In this document: one piece after another, positions 1 through 6,556 of the stretch | Layout: each line of letters opens with the position of its first letter | Position numbering within the stretch: the stretch's first letter is position 1 | Assembly: GCA_003499715.1 (NCBI GenBank) | Contig: DNSH01000093.1 | Location: 1 to 6,763, forward strand | DNA: 6,763 bases | Direction: 5' to 3' | Source of the DNA: Candidatus Mesolinea sp. | GTDB taxonomy: Bacteria > Chloroflexota > Anaerolineae > Anaerolineales > Anaerolineaceae | Notes under the pieces: model-generated | The model's database searches: none | The model's input: the letters and a program-made list of their open reading frames with translations, nothing else | Told to the model about the DNA's origin: nothing | Position numbers and translations under genes: made by a program

Positions 1-2095
1 AGATGGTTTCGATTTGCTCGAGGACATCTTTCATGTCGCGCGTGGAGTGTGCATAGACGAGAAACTCCTTGGCATTATCATAGTTGATATATGCCGCGCG
101 GTAAGCCGTGCGGAAAGTAAGCACACTCAAGATGGCGAAGAAGGTAAGCAGCAGCGTCTTGGCAAAAGTCTTTGGGCGCCAGCCGCGTAAGAGGATAATC
201 AAGCCCACCAAACTGCCGGCACTGCCCACAAAGGCGAGCAGGAAATTGCTCGTAGCTTGCAGCTGAGCCAGTTCCTGCCCTTGGAAAGGCGGGGTCACGC
301 CCAAGAGTGAGCCGATCAAGTTGCTGAAGGCAAATATGAAGACGACCAATAGCAAAATGACCTGCCAGCCCTTCTTTTGGCGCACTTCTTGCCAATTGAT
401 CTTCTCCACCAAGTATCCCAAGCCCCAACCGGTAGCTAAGATCATCGGCATAGTAATGTGCGTGGTCAGCCACGGCATGCGCTCGCCGGCAATCGAGAAG
501 GTGATTAGGCTCATCACCGACCAGTAAAGCAGGAGGGCTACCGTAGGGATGGAGCGTGCTGGCGTGGTATCTTCCGGCGGATCAGAGAAAAATGGCTGCT
601 TGGCAACCACAGGTTCCGGCGCCTCCATAGAAACAGGAGGCTCCGGTGAAACGAGCGGATTTAAGTCCGAGGTGTCAGCTGACTCAACTAAGCTTTGGTA
701 GGTTAAGTCGGTTGAGGTGGGTGACTCTAATTCATCCGCGACCGTTCTGGGTAAGGCTGGTTCGAAGGGAGCACCAGGCTGGTTGGTGAAGAGACGCCGA
801 GTAGCGGCAATAATAAGGGTTAACAAGCTGCCCAGCGCAGGTAAGTATTCATAAATGGGCACCTGAACCAGTGCGTAATAATACAATGGCTGCGTACCGC
901 GCTGCACAGCTTGTTGAGACATCCAGTAACCTAAGGCAGCGACTAAGCCTTTAAAGAAGCCTTCGCCATGCATGAAAAAAGTGGTGTAAAAAATGATAAA
1001 GATGCTCCAGAAAATAGCTAAGCTCTTGAGCCAGACTTTACGGTTCCACATCATCCCCAGCAACACAGAAATTACTGATAAGACCACGAATACCGCCACT
1101 GAGCGAACAATACCGGCTTGGGAGTAATCGAGGGGGTCAAAGCCGAGCAATCTCACGGGCAGGGCGGTGAGCAGCGGCAGCACCAAGAGCAGCTGCAACA
1201 CTATGAGGTCAAAGCTGCGCATGAGGCGGATCTGATGCCAGCCTAAGCCTCTGATGAGGTTGAGGAGCGTGAGGACCAAACCGGCGAGCAACAGTGCACC
1301 GAGAGCAAGGAGCGCTGGGGTAGGGATGCCGGCTAAGCCATCCGCAGAAAGGAGATAGAATCCGCCCAACCCCAAGACAGCCAAGAGCATGACGAGCAGA
1401 GAAATGAGGAAATTGCTGCGTGTGCGGTCCTCGCTCCATGGTTTGTGCAGAGCTTCAAGGATAAAGAGCACTGCTAAGAAGATCAGCGCTTCAGCGGTGA
1501 AGATATAGGAGGTCGCTTTATCGGCGTAATGCATCGCGATGATCAAGGTCAGCCAAAGCAGGAACTTCTTCTCGCCGCTTTCCAAATAGCGTAAGAACAG
1601 CCACAGCATTACCAAGCCCCAAAACACGATGAAGATTTCGTTGCGGGTATAGCGGCTATAAAACAAAATGTAAGGCGAGATCATGAAGAGAAAGCCAGCG
1701 ATGAGCGCGCCAACCCTGCCAAGGTAACGCCTCCATGCGAAAAGGGTAAAGACCACCACTGCCACGCCAAAAAGGGCTGCTGGAATACGTGCGCTGAAGT
1801 CAGAATCCCCAAAGAGGAAATAAGAAAAGGCTAGAGCGTGGAATTGGAAAGGACCGTGTGTCACCGGGTCATAGACGTAGGTCTCGATAGTATAAGAAGG
1901 CACCACGTGGTTGACTTCATCATGAGACATTGTGCGCGCGCCCAGGTCGTAAAAGCGGGTGAGGATGGTAATCGCAATAATGAGGACAATCAGCAGCTTT
2001 TCGATGGTTAATGCTTGCCACCAGCCAAAGACGGGCTTATCCAGCCAGCGGTCATGGGGTTTTTGAGGGGGTGTGACGCCAATCTCAGCATTCAT
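1..2095 (-). CDS. Agl23-like (TIGR03663 family) polytopic membrane glycosyltransferase-like protein, partial (C-terminus beyond left edge)
   Basis: An uninterrupted minus-strand frame gives 698 residues and leaves the window without a stop. The start is ATG at 2095, with GGAGA (2102-2106) six bases upstream; no other in-frame start lies close by. The N-terminus is cytosolic-like. A first membrane helix (about 33-48) is followed by the GT-C/PMT-like acidic motif SHDE (57-60), YDPVTHGPF (75-83) and SRYTRNE (147-153). Family landmarks follow: WMSQQAVQRGTQPLYYY (391-407), YEYLP (415-419), GERMPWL (537-543) and NYDNAKEFLVYAH (671-683). I count roughly 14-18 hydrophobic segments. Residues about 437-516 form a hydrophilic, acidic, Pro-rich stretch between two membrane segments. 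TIGR03663 proteins resemble PF02366 mannosyltransferases at the N-terminus; the haloarchaeal Agl23 is linked to flipping or use of lipid-linked glycans. Substrate and exact reaction cannot be read from the sequence. Family assignment is firm; enzymatic activity is inference. Confidence 0.88.
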   Translation of the reverse strand, partial: MNAEIGVTPPQKPHDRWLDKPVFGWWQALTIEKLLIVLIIAITILTRFYDLGARTMSHDEVNHVVPSYTIETYVYDPVTHGPFQFHALAFSYFLFGDSDFSARIPAALFGVAVVVFTLFAWRRYLGRVGALIAGFLFMISPYILFYSRYTRNEIFIVFWGLVMLWLFLRYLESGEKKFLLWLTLIIAMHYADKATSYIFTAEALIFLAVLFILEALHKPWSEDRTRSNFLISLLVMLLAVLGLGGFYLLSADGLAGIPTPALLALGALLLAGLVLTLLNLIRGLGWHQIRLMRSFDLIVLQLLLVLPLLTALPVRLLGFDPLDYSQAGIVRSVAVFVVLSVISVLLGMMWNRKVWLKSLAIFWSIFIIFYTTFFMHGEGFFKGLVAALGYWMSQQAVQRGTQPLYYYALVQVPIYEYLPALGSLLTLIIAATRRLFTNQPGAPFEPALPRTVADELESPTSTDLTYQSLVESADTSDLNPLVSPEPPVSMEAPEPVVAKQPFFSDPPEDTTPARSIPTVALLLYWSVMSLITFSIAGERMPWLTTHITMPMILATGWGLGYLVEKINWQEVRQKKGWQVILLLVVFIFAFSNLIGSLLGVTPPFQGQELAQLQATSNFLLAFVGSAGSLVGLIILLRGWRPKTFAKTLLLTFFAILSVLTFRTAYRAAYINYDNAKEFLVYAHSTRDMKDVLEQIETI

Positions 2096-2134
2096 AAGGG
2101 ATCTCCGTGGTGAAGCTTGTTTGATATCGCTAAA

Positions 2135-2163
2135 ACTATACTTTACTCCAGGTGGGATGGCAA
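2135..2163 (-). promoter_or_regulatory. Sigma-70-like promoter of the Agl23-like gene
   Basis: Read on the minus strand, TTGCCA (2163-2158) and TATAGT (2140-2135) are separated by exactly 17 bases. Each hexamer has five of six bases of its consensus by eye. Transcription would start near 2128, giving a leader of about 33 bases that contains the GGAGA ribosome site. It lies in the only gap between this gene and the upstream lipoprotein gene, just past that gene's terminator, which supports independent transcription. No operator is evident. Confidence 0.65.
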
Positions 2164-2195
2164 GGTCTAGGCGCGCCGGCAGGAAAATTGATAAT

Positions 2196-2226
2196 AAAAA
2201 ACCCATGGCTGATGGTAAGCCATGGG
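2196..2226 (-). terminator. Rho-independent terminator of the 470-residue lipoprotein gene
   Basis: CCCATGGCT (2202-2210) and AGCCATGGG (2218-2226) form a perfect nine-base-pair stem with a seven-base loop. On the minus strand the stem is followed by six T residues (2201-2196) and then ATTATC. It starts about 20 bases after the TAG stop at 2247-2249. The U-tract lies only on the minus-strand side, so the direction is clear. Confidence 0.9.
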
Positions 2227-2246
2227 CAAGTGAACTAATCTGTAGT

Positions 2247-3659
2247 CTATTTCATAATCAATGGCAATTGGTTCGTCCACGCCTGAGTGGAAAACCAGGT
2301 GCTATAGCAGGCAACCCATACACCAGAGAAGTAGATGCCATTTGAGCTTATGTCTGCAGTTGAAAAAACAGGATCACAATATTTACCAAAAACATGCGTC
2401 TTTATAAATAATCCGTCGAAGACAAAATAGTCGGTTTTTGAAGCGAAGTCTGTCTCCATCCAGGCTGTTGCTGGGAAAATCAATGGATAATCAGGATCAC
2501 GCCCAACCACTGGAGTCATCTCTAGAGTAAGTTTTTGGGTATCCTCTGTATGTGAAATGTTGATAGGAGGATCGGAGCTAAAGGCATCATCCATGTAGTA
2601 GACTTGTTTCTTGATGGTCGTGTTATCCAGACCAATAAAGCTGAGGTGAAGGGTTTGTCCTATACCCAGGATTTCTATATCACTAATGACTGAGTATGTA
2701 TCCCAACTGCTAGGCAGATCAACCTGGTGGGAATCCTTATTGGTGCAACCGACGGCGACACAAGAGTCGACGTATATAAGGTCATCTGGCGTACCTTCTC
2801 CATCAGCAAGCACAACGCGTTCAACGTCGCTGCTATCGTTATAAAAACTGAGGCTGACAGGAATACTTTCATCGAGGACGGCTCCTGCCGCGATAAACCA
2901 ATGCTGTAACATATCACCATCAATCCTCTGAGCAGTAGAATGTAAAGATACGCGTTCTGTGTAATCCGGTGGAGGGGTTAGATCTGGGATGTTATCATGG
3001 AAACCAACATGCAAAAAACCTTGAGAATCAATGCCCAAGTCAAGGCTGTAGACGAAACCATTCGTATCGTGATCAGTATATGAGTAGACACGTCCTGTTG
3101 TTAAATCGGGGCTAGAAAGTTCCTTATACAACAATTCACTAATACGACTTGTCCCTAAGTCCATGCGGTCATAAACTGCATAAGCTGTATCTTCCCGAGC
3201 AACTACTCTCACGTTCCCCGTAGTCTGGTTATTTCCATCCAGGGGATTACAGTATTTCTTCCACCCTCCAATGGGAGGAAGATAAGTAAGGTTGCGATAA
3301 CAGGCAAATTTTTCAGGTCCGCCGCGTTGCTCAATCCAGACAAGATAAGCGGTACGGGAGTCTGTTACGGCGATGCTCGGACCGTATTGCTTCCAATCTG
3401 TCCCAGAGCCGCTCATCGTAAAGGTCAAGGTGGCCTTTGGCTCACCGTAACGGGTGCGGTAATAAACAATACGGTCGTCTACCACGCCAACGATATGAGA
3501 GACGCCTTCGGTATCCATGGCAACCTGTGCCTGCAACATTTCATCACCTGGGTTGATATGCAATTCTACTGGCGGGCTGAAAGAATAGGGAATACAGGAG
3601 CTTAAGAGCAATACGCATACGACAATAAGCAACCATCGGTTGCAATGTTTTCTCAACAT
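2247..3659 (-). CDS. Secreted lipoprotein, probable beta-propeller, function unknown
   Basis: 470 residues. The ATG at 3659 is preceded by a strong AGGAGG (3665-3670) five bases upstream. The N-terminus is a lipoprotein signal: basic MLRKHCNR, a hydrophobic core 9-19, and lipobox LSSC with Cys22 as the lipidated residue. The mature part is rich in Tyr, Asp, Thr and Ser and has no further membrane segment. It repeats a loose pattern of a hydrophobic strand, a turn with Asp, Gly or Ser, then an aromatic-rich strand. Examples are AQVAMDTEGVSHIVGVV (44-60), PSIAVTDSRTAYLVWIE (94-110), VRVVAREDTAYAVYD (150-164), LDLGIDSQGFLHVGFHD (206-222) and the region 326-358. Such BNR/sialidase-like repeats suggest a propeller of about seven or eight blades. 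Cysteines occur in three close pairs (120/137, 300/305, 428/451), plausible disulfides. I see no convincing catalytic motif, so a binding or structural role is as likely as an enzyme. It ends in its own terminator, apparently as a single-gene unit. The coding sequence is sound; the fold is inferred. Confidence 0.85.
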   Translation of the reverse strand: MLRKHCNRWLLIVVCVLLLSSCIPYSFSPPVELHINPGDEMLQAQVAMDTEGVSHIVGVVDDRIVYYRTRYGEPKATLTFTMSGSGTDWKQYGPSIAVTDSRTAYLVWIEQRGGPEKFACYRNLTYLPPIGGWKKYCNPLDGNNQTTGNVRVVAREDTAYAVYDRMDLGTSRISELLYKELSSPDLTTGRVYSYTDHDTNGFVYSLDLGIDSQGFLHVGFHDNIPDLTPPPDYTERVSLHSTAQRIDGDMLQHWFIAAGAVLDESIPVSLSFYNDSSDVERVVLADGEGTPDDLIYVDSCVAVGCTNKDSHQVDLPSSWDTYSVISDIEILGIGQTLHLSFIGLDNTTIKKQVYYMDDAFSSDPPINISHTEDTQKLTLEMTPVVGRDPDYPLIFPATAWMETDFASKTDYFVFDGLFIKTHVFGKYCDPVFSTADISSNGIYFSGVWVACYSTWFSTQAWTNQLPLIMK

Positions 3660-3739
3660 GGGATCCTCCTTTATTGAATTTTTTTAAACGAACAAATTTT
3701 GTCAGATTGGACAGGACGATTTATACTTGAGTGAATTTT

Positions 3740-3755
3740 CTAAATTAAAATTTAG
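3740..3755. repeat. AT-rich inverted repeat, possible operator
   Basis: CTAAATTAAAATTTAG is a perfect 7-2-7 inverted repeat. It would fall about 8-23 bases downstream of the proposed start of the leftward lipoprotein transcript, a position where a repressor could act. In sequence this AT-rich, short palindromes arise easily by chance, so the regulatory role is weakly supported. Confidence 0.3.
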
Positions 3756-3769
3756 TAACTACATAAAAT

Positions 3770-3797
3770 AGTATAACAATAAATTTTAAAAAATCAA
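3770..3797 (-). promoter_or_regulatory. Candidate sigma-70 promoter of the propeller-like lipoprotein gene
   Basis: On the minus strand, TTGATT (3797-3792) and TATACT (3775-3770) lie 16 bases apart. The -10 box matches five of six consensus bases and the -35 box four. The predicted start is near 3763, which leaves a leader of about 100 AT-rich bases before the ATG at 3659. The base composition raises the chance of false promoter matches, so other start sites in this gap are possible. Confidence 0.45.
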
Positions 3798-3861
3798 GAG
3801 ATTTTAAGAATTTGTAATCTCATTCATTCACTCTAAGAATTAATCTTGATCTATTCTCTCA

Positions 3862-3871
3862 CTGCATGCAG
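3862..3871. repeat. Ten-base perfect palindrome upstream of the NBR1-type lipoprotein gene
   Basis: CTGCATGCAG is its own reverse complement and stands in the more GC-rich end of the intergenic gap, 53 bases before the ATG at 3925. It could be a binding site for a dimeric regulator. It is a single short copy with no second half-site seen, so it may be chance. Confidence 0.25.
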
Positions 3872-3911
3872 ATACAAATGGTTTCCAAGAATGGGGCAAA
3901 TCGAAGTAGGG

Positions 3912-3917
3912 TAAAAT
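3912..3917 (+). promoter_or_regulatory. Candidate -10 element directly before the NBR1-type lipoprotein start (possible leaderless mRNA)
   Basis: TAAAAT ends seven bases before the ATG at 3925, the spacing expected if transcription begins at the start codon. No Shine-Dalgarno sequence sits at a normal distance: the nearest purine run, GGG at 3909-3911, is 13 bases away. No clear -35 box accompanies it. An alternative is TTGTAA (3812-3817) with AAGAAT (3835-3840) at 17-base spacing, which would give a leader of about 80 bases that still lacks a good ribosome site. Confidence 0.35.
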
Positions 3918-3924
3918 TAGCGCG

Positions 3925-4674
3925 ATGAAGTCGCAGAGAATTGAGGTTCTATTTCTCACAGGTATCTTGGCAGCCCTTTTGCTGAGCAGTTGCGGTCTGC
4001 GTGTGGCTGATACAACCGACACGCCTGATGCTGAAGGAATTATTCAGACCGTCGTTGCACAAGTGACACAAGATTTCTTGCAAACCTTGGTGGCATTCCA
4101 AACCGCGACGTTACCCTTGGAGCCCACGGGTATGGGGACGGCAACCCCAACGCCAATCCCCACCATCGCGCGCAGCCCGCAACCTGATGTTACGCCCAGC
4201 CAGGCTGGCGCGTGCAACCGTGTGGCGGCAGGTGTACCGTTTGATATTACCATCCCAGATGACACCATCATGCAGCCTGGCCAAAGTTTCACCAAAACCT
4301 GGCGGCTGGTCAATAACGGCACCTGCAAATGGACGCGCTTATATGCTGTGGTTTTCTTTTCTGGCAATCCGATGGGGGCACACCAAACAAATTACCTTAA
4401 TGCGGAAGTTTTGCCTGGGCAAAGCATCGATGTGAGCGTAGAATTCATCGCACCTTTTGAGCCTGGCATGTATCAGAGCAACTGGATGCTGCAATCTCAA
4501 GCAGGTGAGCTTTTTGGATTGGGTCCTAATGGGGATGCGCCTTTTTGGGTGCGTATTCATGTTGTTGGTCCACCAACCTCCACGCCGACAATAACACCAC
4601 TCCCCACTGGCAGCGAAACGGTGACACCAACATTTACGCCAGCGTCTACTGATACACCCACACCGACGCCATAA
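3925..4674 (+). CDS. Lipoprotein with NBR1-type Ig-like domain and Thr/Pro-rich linkers
   Basis: 249 residues. The lipoprotein signal has a hydrophobic core at about 8-20 and lipobox LSSC, with Cys23 as the anchor. Residues about 33-62 look helical (IIQTVVAQVTQDFLQTLVAFQT), a segment often seen just after the anchor in such proteins. A Thr/Pro-rich linker (63-92) leads to an Ig-like domain of the NBR1/Next-to-BRCA1 type (PF16158), about 97-214. Its signature is PGQSFTKTWRLVNNGTCKW (118-136), followed by LPGQSIDVSVEFIAPFEPGMYQSNWML and FWVRIHV. Cys97 and Cys134 could form a disulfide. The last 34 residues are Thr/Pro-rich and end TPTPTP. The domain is a protein-binding module; no enzymatic residues are visible. 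The ATG is the only start that keeps the signal peptide, because an in-frame TAG lies at 3907-3909. It is the first of three same-strand genes, with 34 bases to the methyltransferase. The domain call is strong; its partner is unknown. Confidence 0.9.
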   Translation: MKSQRIEVLFLTGILAALLLSSCGLRVADTTDTPDAEGIIQTVVAQVTQDFLQTLVAFQTATLPLEPTGMGTATPTPIPTIARSPQPDVTPSQAGACNRVAAGVPFDITIPDDTIMQPGQSFTKTWRLVNNGTCKWTRLYAVVFFSGNPMGAHQTNYLNAEVLPGQSIDVSVEFIAPFEPGMYQSNWMLQSQAGELFGLGPNGDAPFWVRIHVVGPPTSTPTITPLPTGSETVTPTFTPASTDTPTPTP

Positions 4675-4708
4675 ACAAGCACAACCAAAGAACTGGAATG
4701 GAGAAGCA

Positions 4709-5476
4709 GTGACCGATTATGTCGAATTCAACTCCCGAATGTGGGATGAATGGAGTGCAAAGAAACATATCTGGACGCAGCCCATCTCCCATGAAGATTT
4801 TCTGCTCAGCCAGCAAGGGGAGCTGAAGATTTACCTGACCCCGCTAAAGCCGGTTCCGGCAACTTGGTTCCAGGGCTTGGGCAAAAAAGTGCTCGGTTTG
4901 GCAAGCGGTGGCGGGCAACAGGGACCACTCCTCTCAGCCCATGGTTATGAGGTTACGATCATGGATAATTCCTGGCGCCAGCTCCAGGCTGACCAAATGG
5001 TCGCTGAGCGCGAAGGCTATTCTATTGAATTGGTTAAAGCTGATATGACCAAACCTTTCCCTTTTGAGGATGAAAGTTTCGATTGGATTATCAATCCTGT
5101 CTCAAACTGTTACATTGAGGACTTGCATAATATGTGGCATGAATCCTATCGGGTGTTACGCAAAGGTGGCGCGCTGATGACAGGCTTTACCAACCCGATT
5201 ATGTATATGTTCGCAGATGAAGATCTGCAACCGGATGCGTTTAGCCCGTTGGTGTGCAAATTCCCGCTGCCTTATAACGGTAGATTGCTGGAAGCGCAAG
5301 GAAGGATAGTAACAGCCGACGAGGGTTATCAGTTTAGCCACACTTTGGAAGCACAGCTTGGCGGGCAGCTGCAGGCTGGATTTCTGATCAAGGATCTGTA
5401 TGAGGACAGCGAGCCGGAAAACCGCTTGGCGAACTTCACTAACCTATATATTGCCGACCTGGCAGTAAAGCTTTGA
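4709..5476 (+). CDS. Class I SAM-dependent methyltransferase, substrate unknown
   Basis: 255 residues, soluble, with no signal peptide. The start is GTG at 4709, supported by GGAG (4700-4703) five bases upstream. An ATG at 4698 runs into a stop after four codons, and the next in-frame Met is residue 11. The Rossmann-type SAM-binding order is present: motif I VLGLASGGGQQG (61-72), acidic Asp86 at the end of strand 2 (VTIMDNS), then KADMTKPFPFEDESFDWI (110-127) with Asp112 as the adenine-side residue. These are followed by NPVSNCYIEDL (129-139) and the post-motif YRVLRKGG (147-154). The pair GGGQQG and NPVSNCYIED marks a widespread, poorly characterised bacterial family related to Methyltransf_11/25. 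The remaining C-terminal half probably recognises the substrate, which the sequence does not reveal. It lies 34 bases after the lipoprotein gene and 33 before the isomerase gene, so co-transcription is likely. Nothing links its reaction to those neighbours. The methyltransferase call is secure. Confidence 0.92.
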   Translation: MTDYVEFNSRMWDEWSAKKHIWTQPISHEDFLLSQQGELKIYLTPLKPVPATWFQGLGKKVLGLASGGGQQGPLLSAHGYEVTIMDNSWRQLQADQMVAEREGYSIELVKADMTKPFPFEDESFDWIINPVSNCYIEDLHNMWHESYRVLRKGGALMTGFTNPIMYMFADEDLQPDAFSPLVCKFPLPYNGRLLEAQGRIVTADEGYQFSHTLEAQLGGQLQAGFLIKDLYEDSEPENRLANFTNLYIADLAVKL

Positions 5477-5509
5477 TATCTACCTGCGAGATTATTTTGG
5501 AGCATAACA

Positions 5510-6556
5510 ATGACTCATTCCTTCACTAACCCGGACCCTGAAAATATGTTGGGTTATATCGATGCCTTGCCGGAGGACCTTGCCAAAGCTTGGCAGCTTG
5601 GTCAGGAACTGCCGCTGCCGGCTTATCCACAAATAGAGCGCGTGGTTATTGCAGGCATGGGCGGCTCAGCGATTGGTGGAGACCTGCTTGCAGCTTATTT
5701 GGCTGATCAGTTGACGATTCCGGTAGTTTCACATCGTAACTATGATTTGCCAGCTTGGGCAAAGGGTAAAAACACGTTAGTAATCTGCTCTTCACACTCT
5801 GGGAATACTGAGGAAACACTCTCTTCCTTTAATAAGGCTATGGATGAGAATTGTTCGCTCTTGGTGCTTTGCACGGGGGGTAGATTGCAAGCCGAGGCAA
5901 CTGCCAAGGGAATTCCACTGTGGATCTTTGCGCATACTGGTCAGCCGCGCACAGCTATTCCTTATTCCTTTGGGCTGCTGCTAGCGTTTTTCTGCCGCCT
6001 GGGGTTGGCAAAGATTGAGGAGACTGAAATTGAGGATGCAATCGCGGTGATGACTAGTGCGCGGACAAGATTGACTGCAAGCGCTGAGTTGGCGGCGAAT
6101 CCAGCGAAGCGCTTAGCTGGGCAGCTGATAAACCGCAATGTGCTAGTAGTAGCTGCAGGTGAGCTAGAAGTGGTGGCACGCCGCTGGAAGACGCAAATCA
6201 ATGAGCTAGCAAAGGCTTGGGCATGCTTTGAAGCTCTACCCGAAGCGAACCACAACTCGCTGGCCGGGCTCGAATTCCCTGAGCAGCTCTTCGAGCACAC
6301 CTCCGCCCTTTTTTTGCGCTCTAAAATCGATCATCCCCGCAATGCTCTACGCCTCACTGTTACCCAGCAAGCCTACTTAACCGCTGGTGCAGGCGTAGAT
6401 GCTATCTGGGGGCAAGGAGATACCCGCTTGGCACAGATGTGGAGCTTGCTGCAAATTGGAGATTATGTAGCCTATTACTTAGCTCTGCATTATGGGGTGG
6501 ATCCGACGCCTGTGGAGGCGCTCACGCAGCTAAAACAAACCTTGGCAGAGAAATAG
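5510..6556 (+). CDS. Bifunctional phosphoglucose/phosphomannose isomerase (PGI/PMI)
   Basis: 348 residues, cytosolic. The ATG at 5510 has GGAG (5499-5502) seven bases upstream. It interconverts glucose-6-P and fructose-6-P, and mannose-6-P and fructose-6-P, joining glycolysis to mannose-nucleotide synthesis. The N-terminal SIS domain shows GMGGSAIGGD (49-58) and the phosphate-binding SSHSGNTEET (94-103). The second part matches the bacterial PGI C-terminal SIS domain (PF10432). By family pattern the catalytic residues are Arg147 in GQPRTAIPYS, Glu232 in QINELAK, His248 in NHNSLAG and Lys342 in the terminal TQLKQTL. All four are present, so the enzyme should be active. Residue matching is by motif, not alignment. 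Length is usual for bacterial members, slightly longer than the archaeal ones of about 300. It is the last gene of the apparent three-gene unit; its final codons and TAG lie in a hairpin that seems to serve the opposing gene. Dual specificity is inferred from family membership. Confidence 0.95.
   Translation: MTHSFTNPDPENMLGYIDALPEDLAKAWQLGQELPLPAYPQIERVVIAGMGGSAIGGDLLAAYLADQLTIPVVSHRNYDLPAWAKGKNTLVICSSHSGNTEETLSSFNKAMDENCSLLVLCTGGRLQAEATAKGIPLWIFAHTGQPRTAIPYSFGLLLAFFCRLGLAKIEETEIEDAIAVMTSARTRLTASAELAANPAKRLAGQLINRNVLVVAAGELEVVARRWKTQINELAKAWACFEALPEANHNSLAGLEFPEQLFEHTSALFLRSKIDHPRNALRLTVTQQAYLTAGAGVDAIWGQGDTRLAQMWSLLQIGDYVAYYLALHYGVDPTPVEALTQLKQTLAEK

Larger units (their letters stand above)
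3660..3924. other. AT-rich divergent intergenic region
   Basis: The gap separates the minus-strand propeller-like lipoprotein gene from the plus-strand NBR1-type lipoprotein gene. G+C is about 18% in 3721-3840 (22 of 120 bases by hand count), against roughly 45-55% in sampled coding lines. It contains the ribosome site and likely promoter of the leftward gene, small palindromes at 3740-3755 and 3862-3871, an AT-rich hairpin (3790-3795 with 3800-3805) over the proposed -35 box, and a direct repeat TAAGAATT (3805-3812 and 3834-3841). No RNA gene or convincing small protein gene was seen. Confidence 0.75.

Noticed and set aside
78..473. Second minus-strand open frame (131 codons) inside the Agl23-like gene
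   Set aside because: It is an alternative frame of a gene whose own frame carries conserved family motifs here (GERMPWL, NYDNAKEF); its composition looks random.
2073..2345. Plus-strand open frame of 90 codons
   Set aside because: It crosses the Agl23-like gene's start, that gene's promoter, a terminator hairpin and the end of the lipoprotein gene, all read on the other strand. It has no ribosome site or family-like sequence.
3327..3605. Plus-strand open frame antisense to the lipoprotein gene's 5' part
   Set aside because: The opposite strand has a signal peptide, lipobox and strong ribosome site; this frame has none of these.
4044..4560. Minus-strand open frames antisense to the NBR1-type lipoprotein gene
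   Set aside because: They overlap the conserved Ig-like domain coding sequence and show no recognisable protein features.
4640..4672. Short ACACC/CACCGACG-like DNA repetition
   Set aside because: It is explained by Thr-Pro codon repetition in the lipoprotein tail, not by an independent repeat or CRISPR.
4698..4712. Four-codon mini-frame (MEKQ) whose stop overlaps the methyltransferase GTG
   Set aside because: The overlap could suggest translational coupling, but the mini-frame has no clear ribosome site and its GAG codon is part of the methyltransferase's own site. Coincidence is the simpler reading.
5962..6300. Minus-strand open frame of 112 codons within the PGI/PMI gene
   Set aside because: It is the shadow of a strongly conserved enzyme gene, rich in Ser/Ala as expected for an antisense frame.
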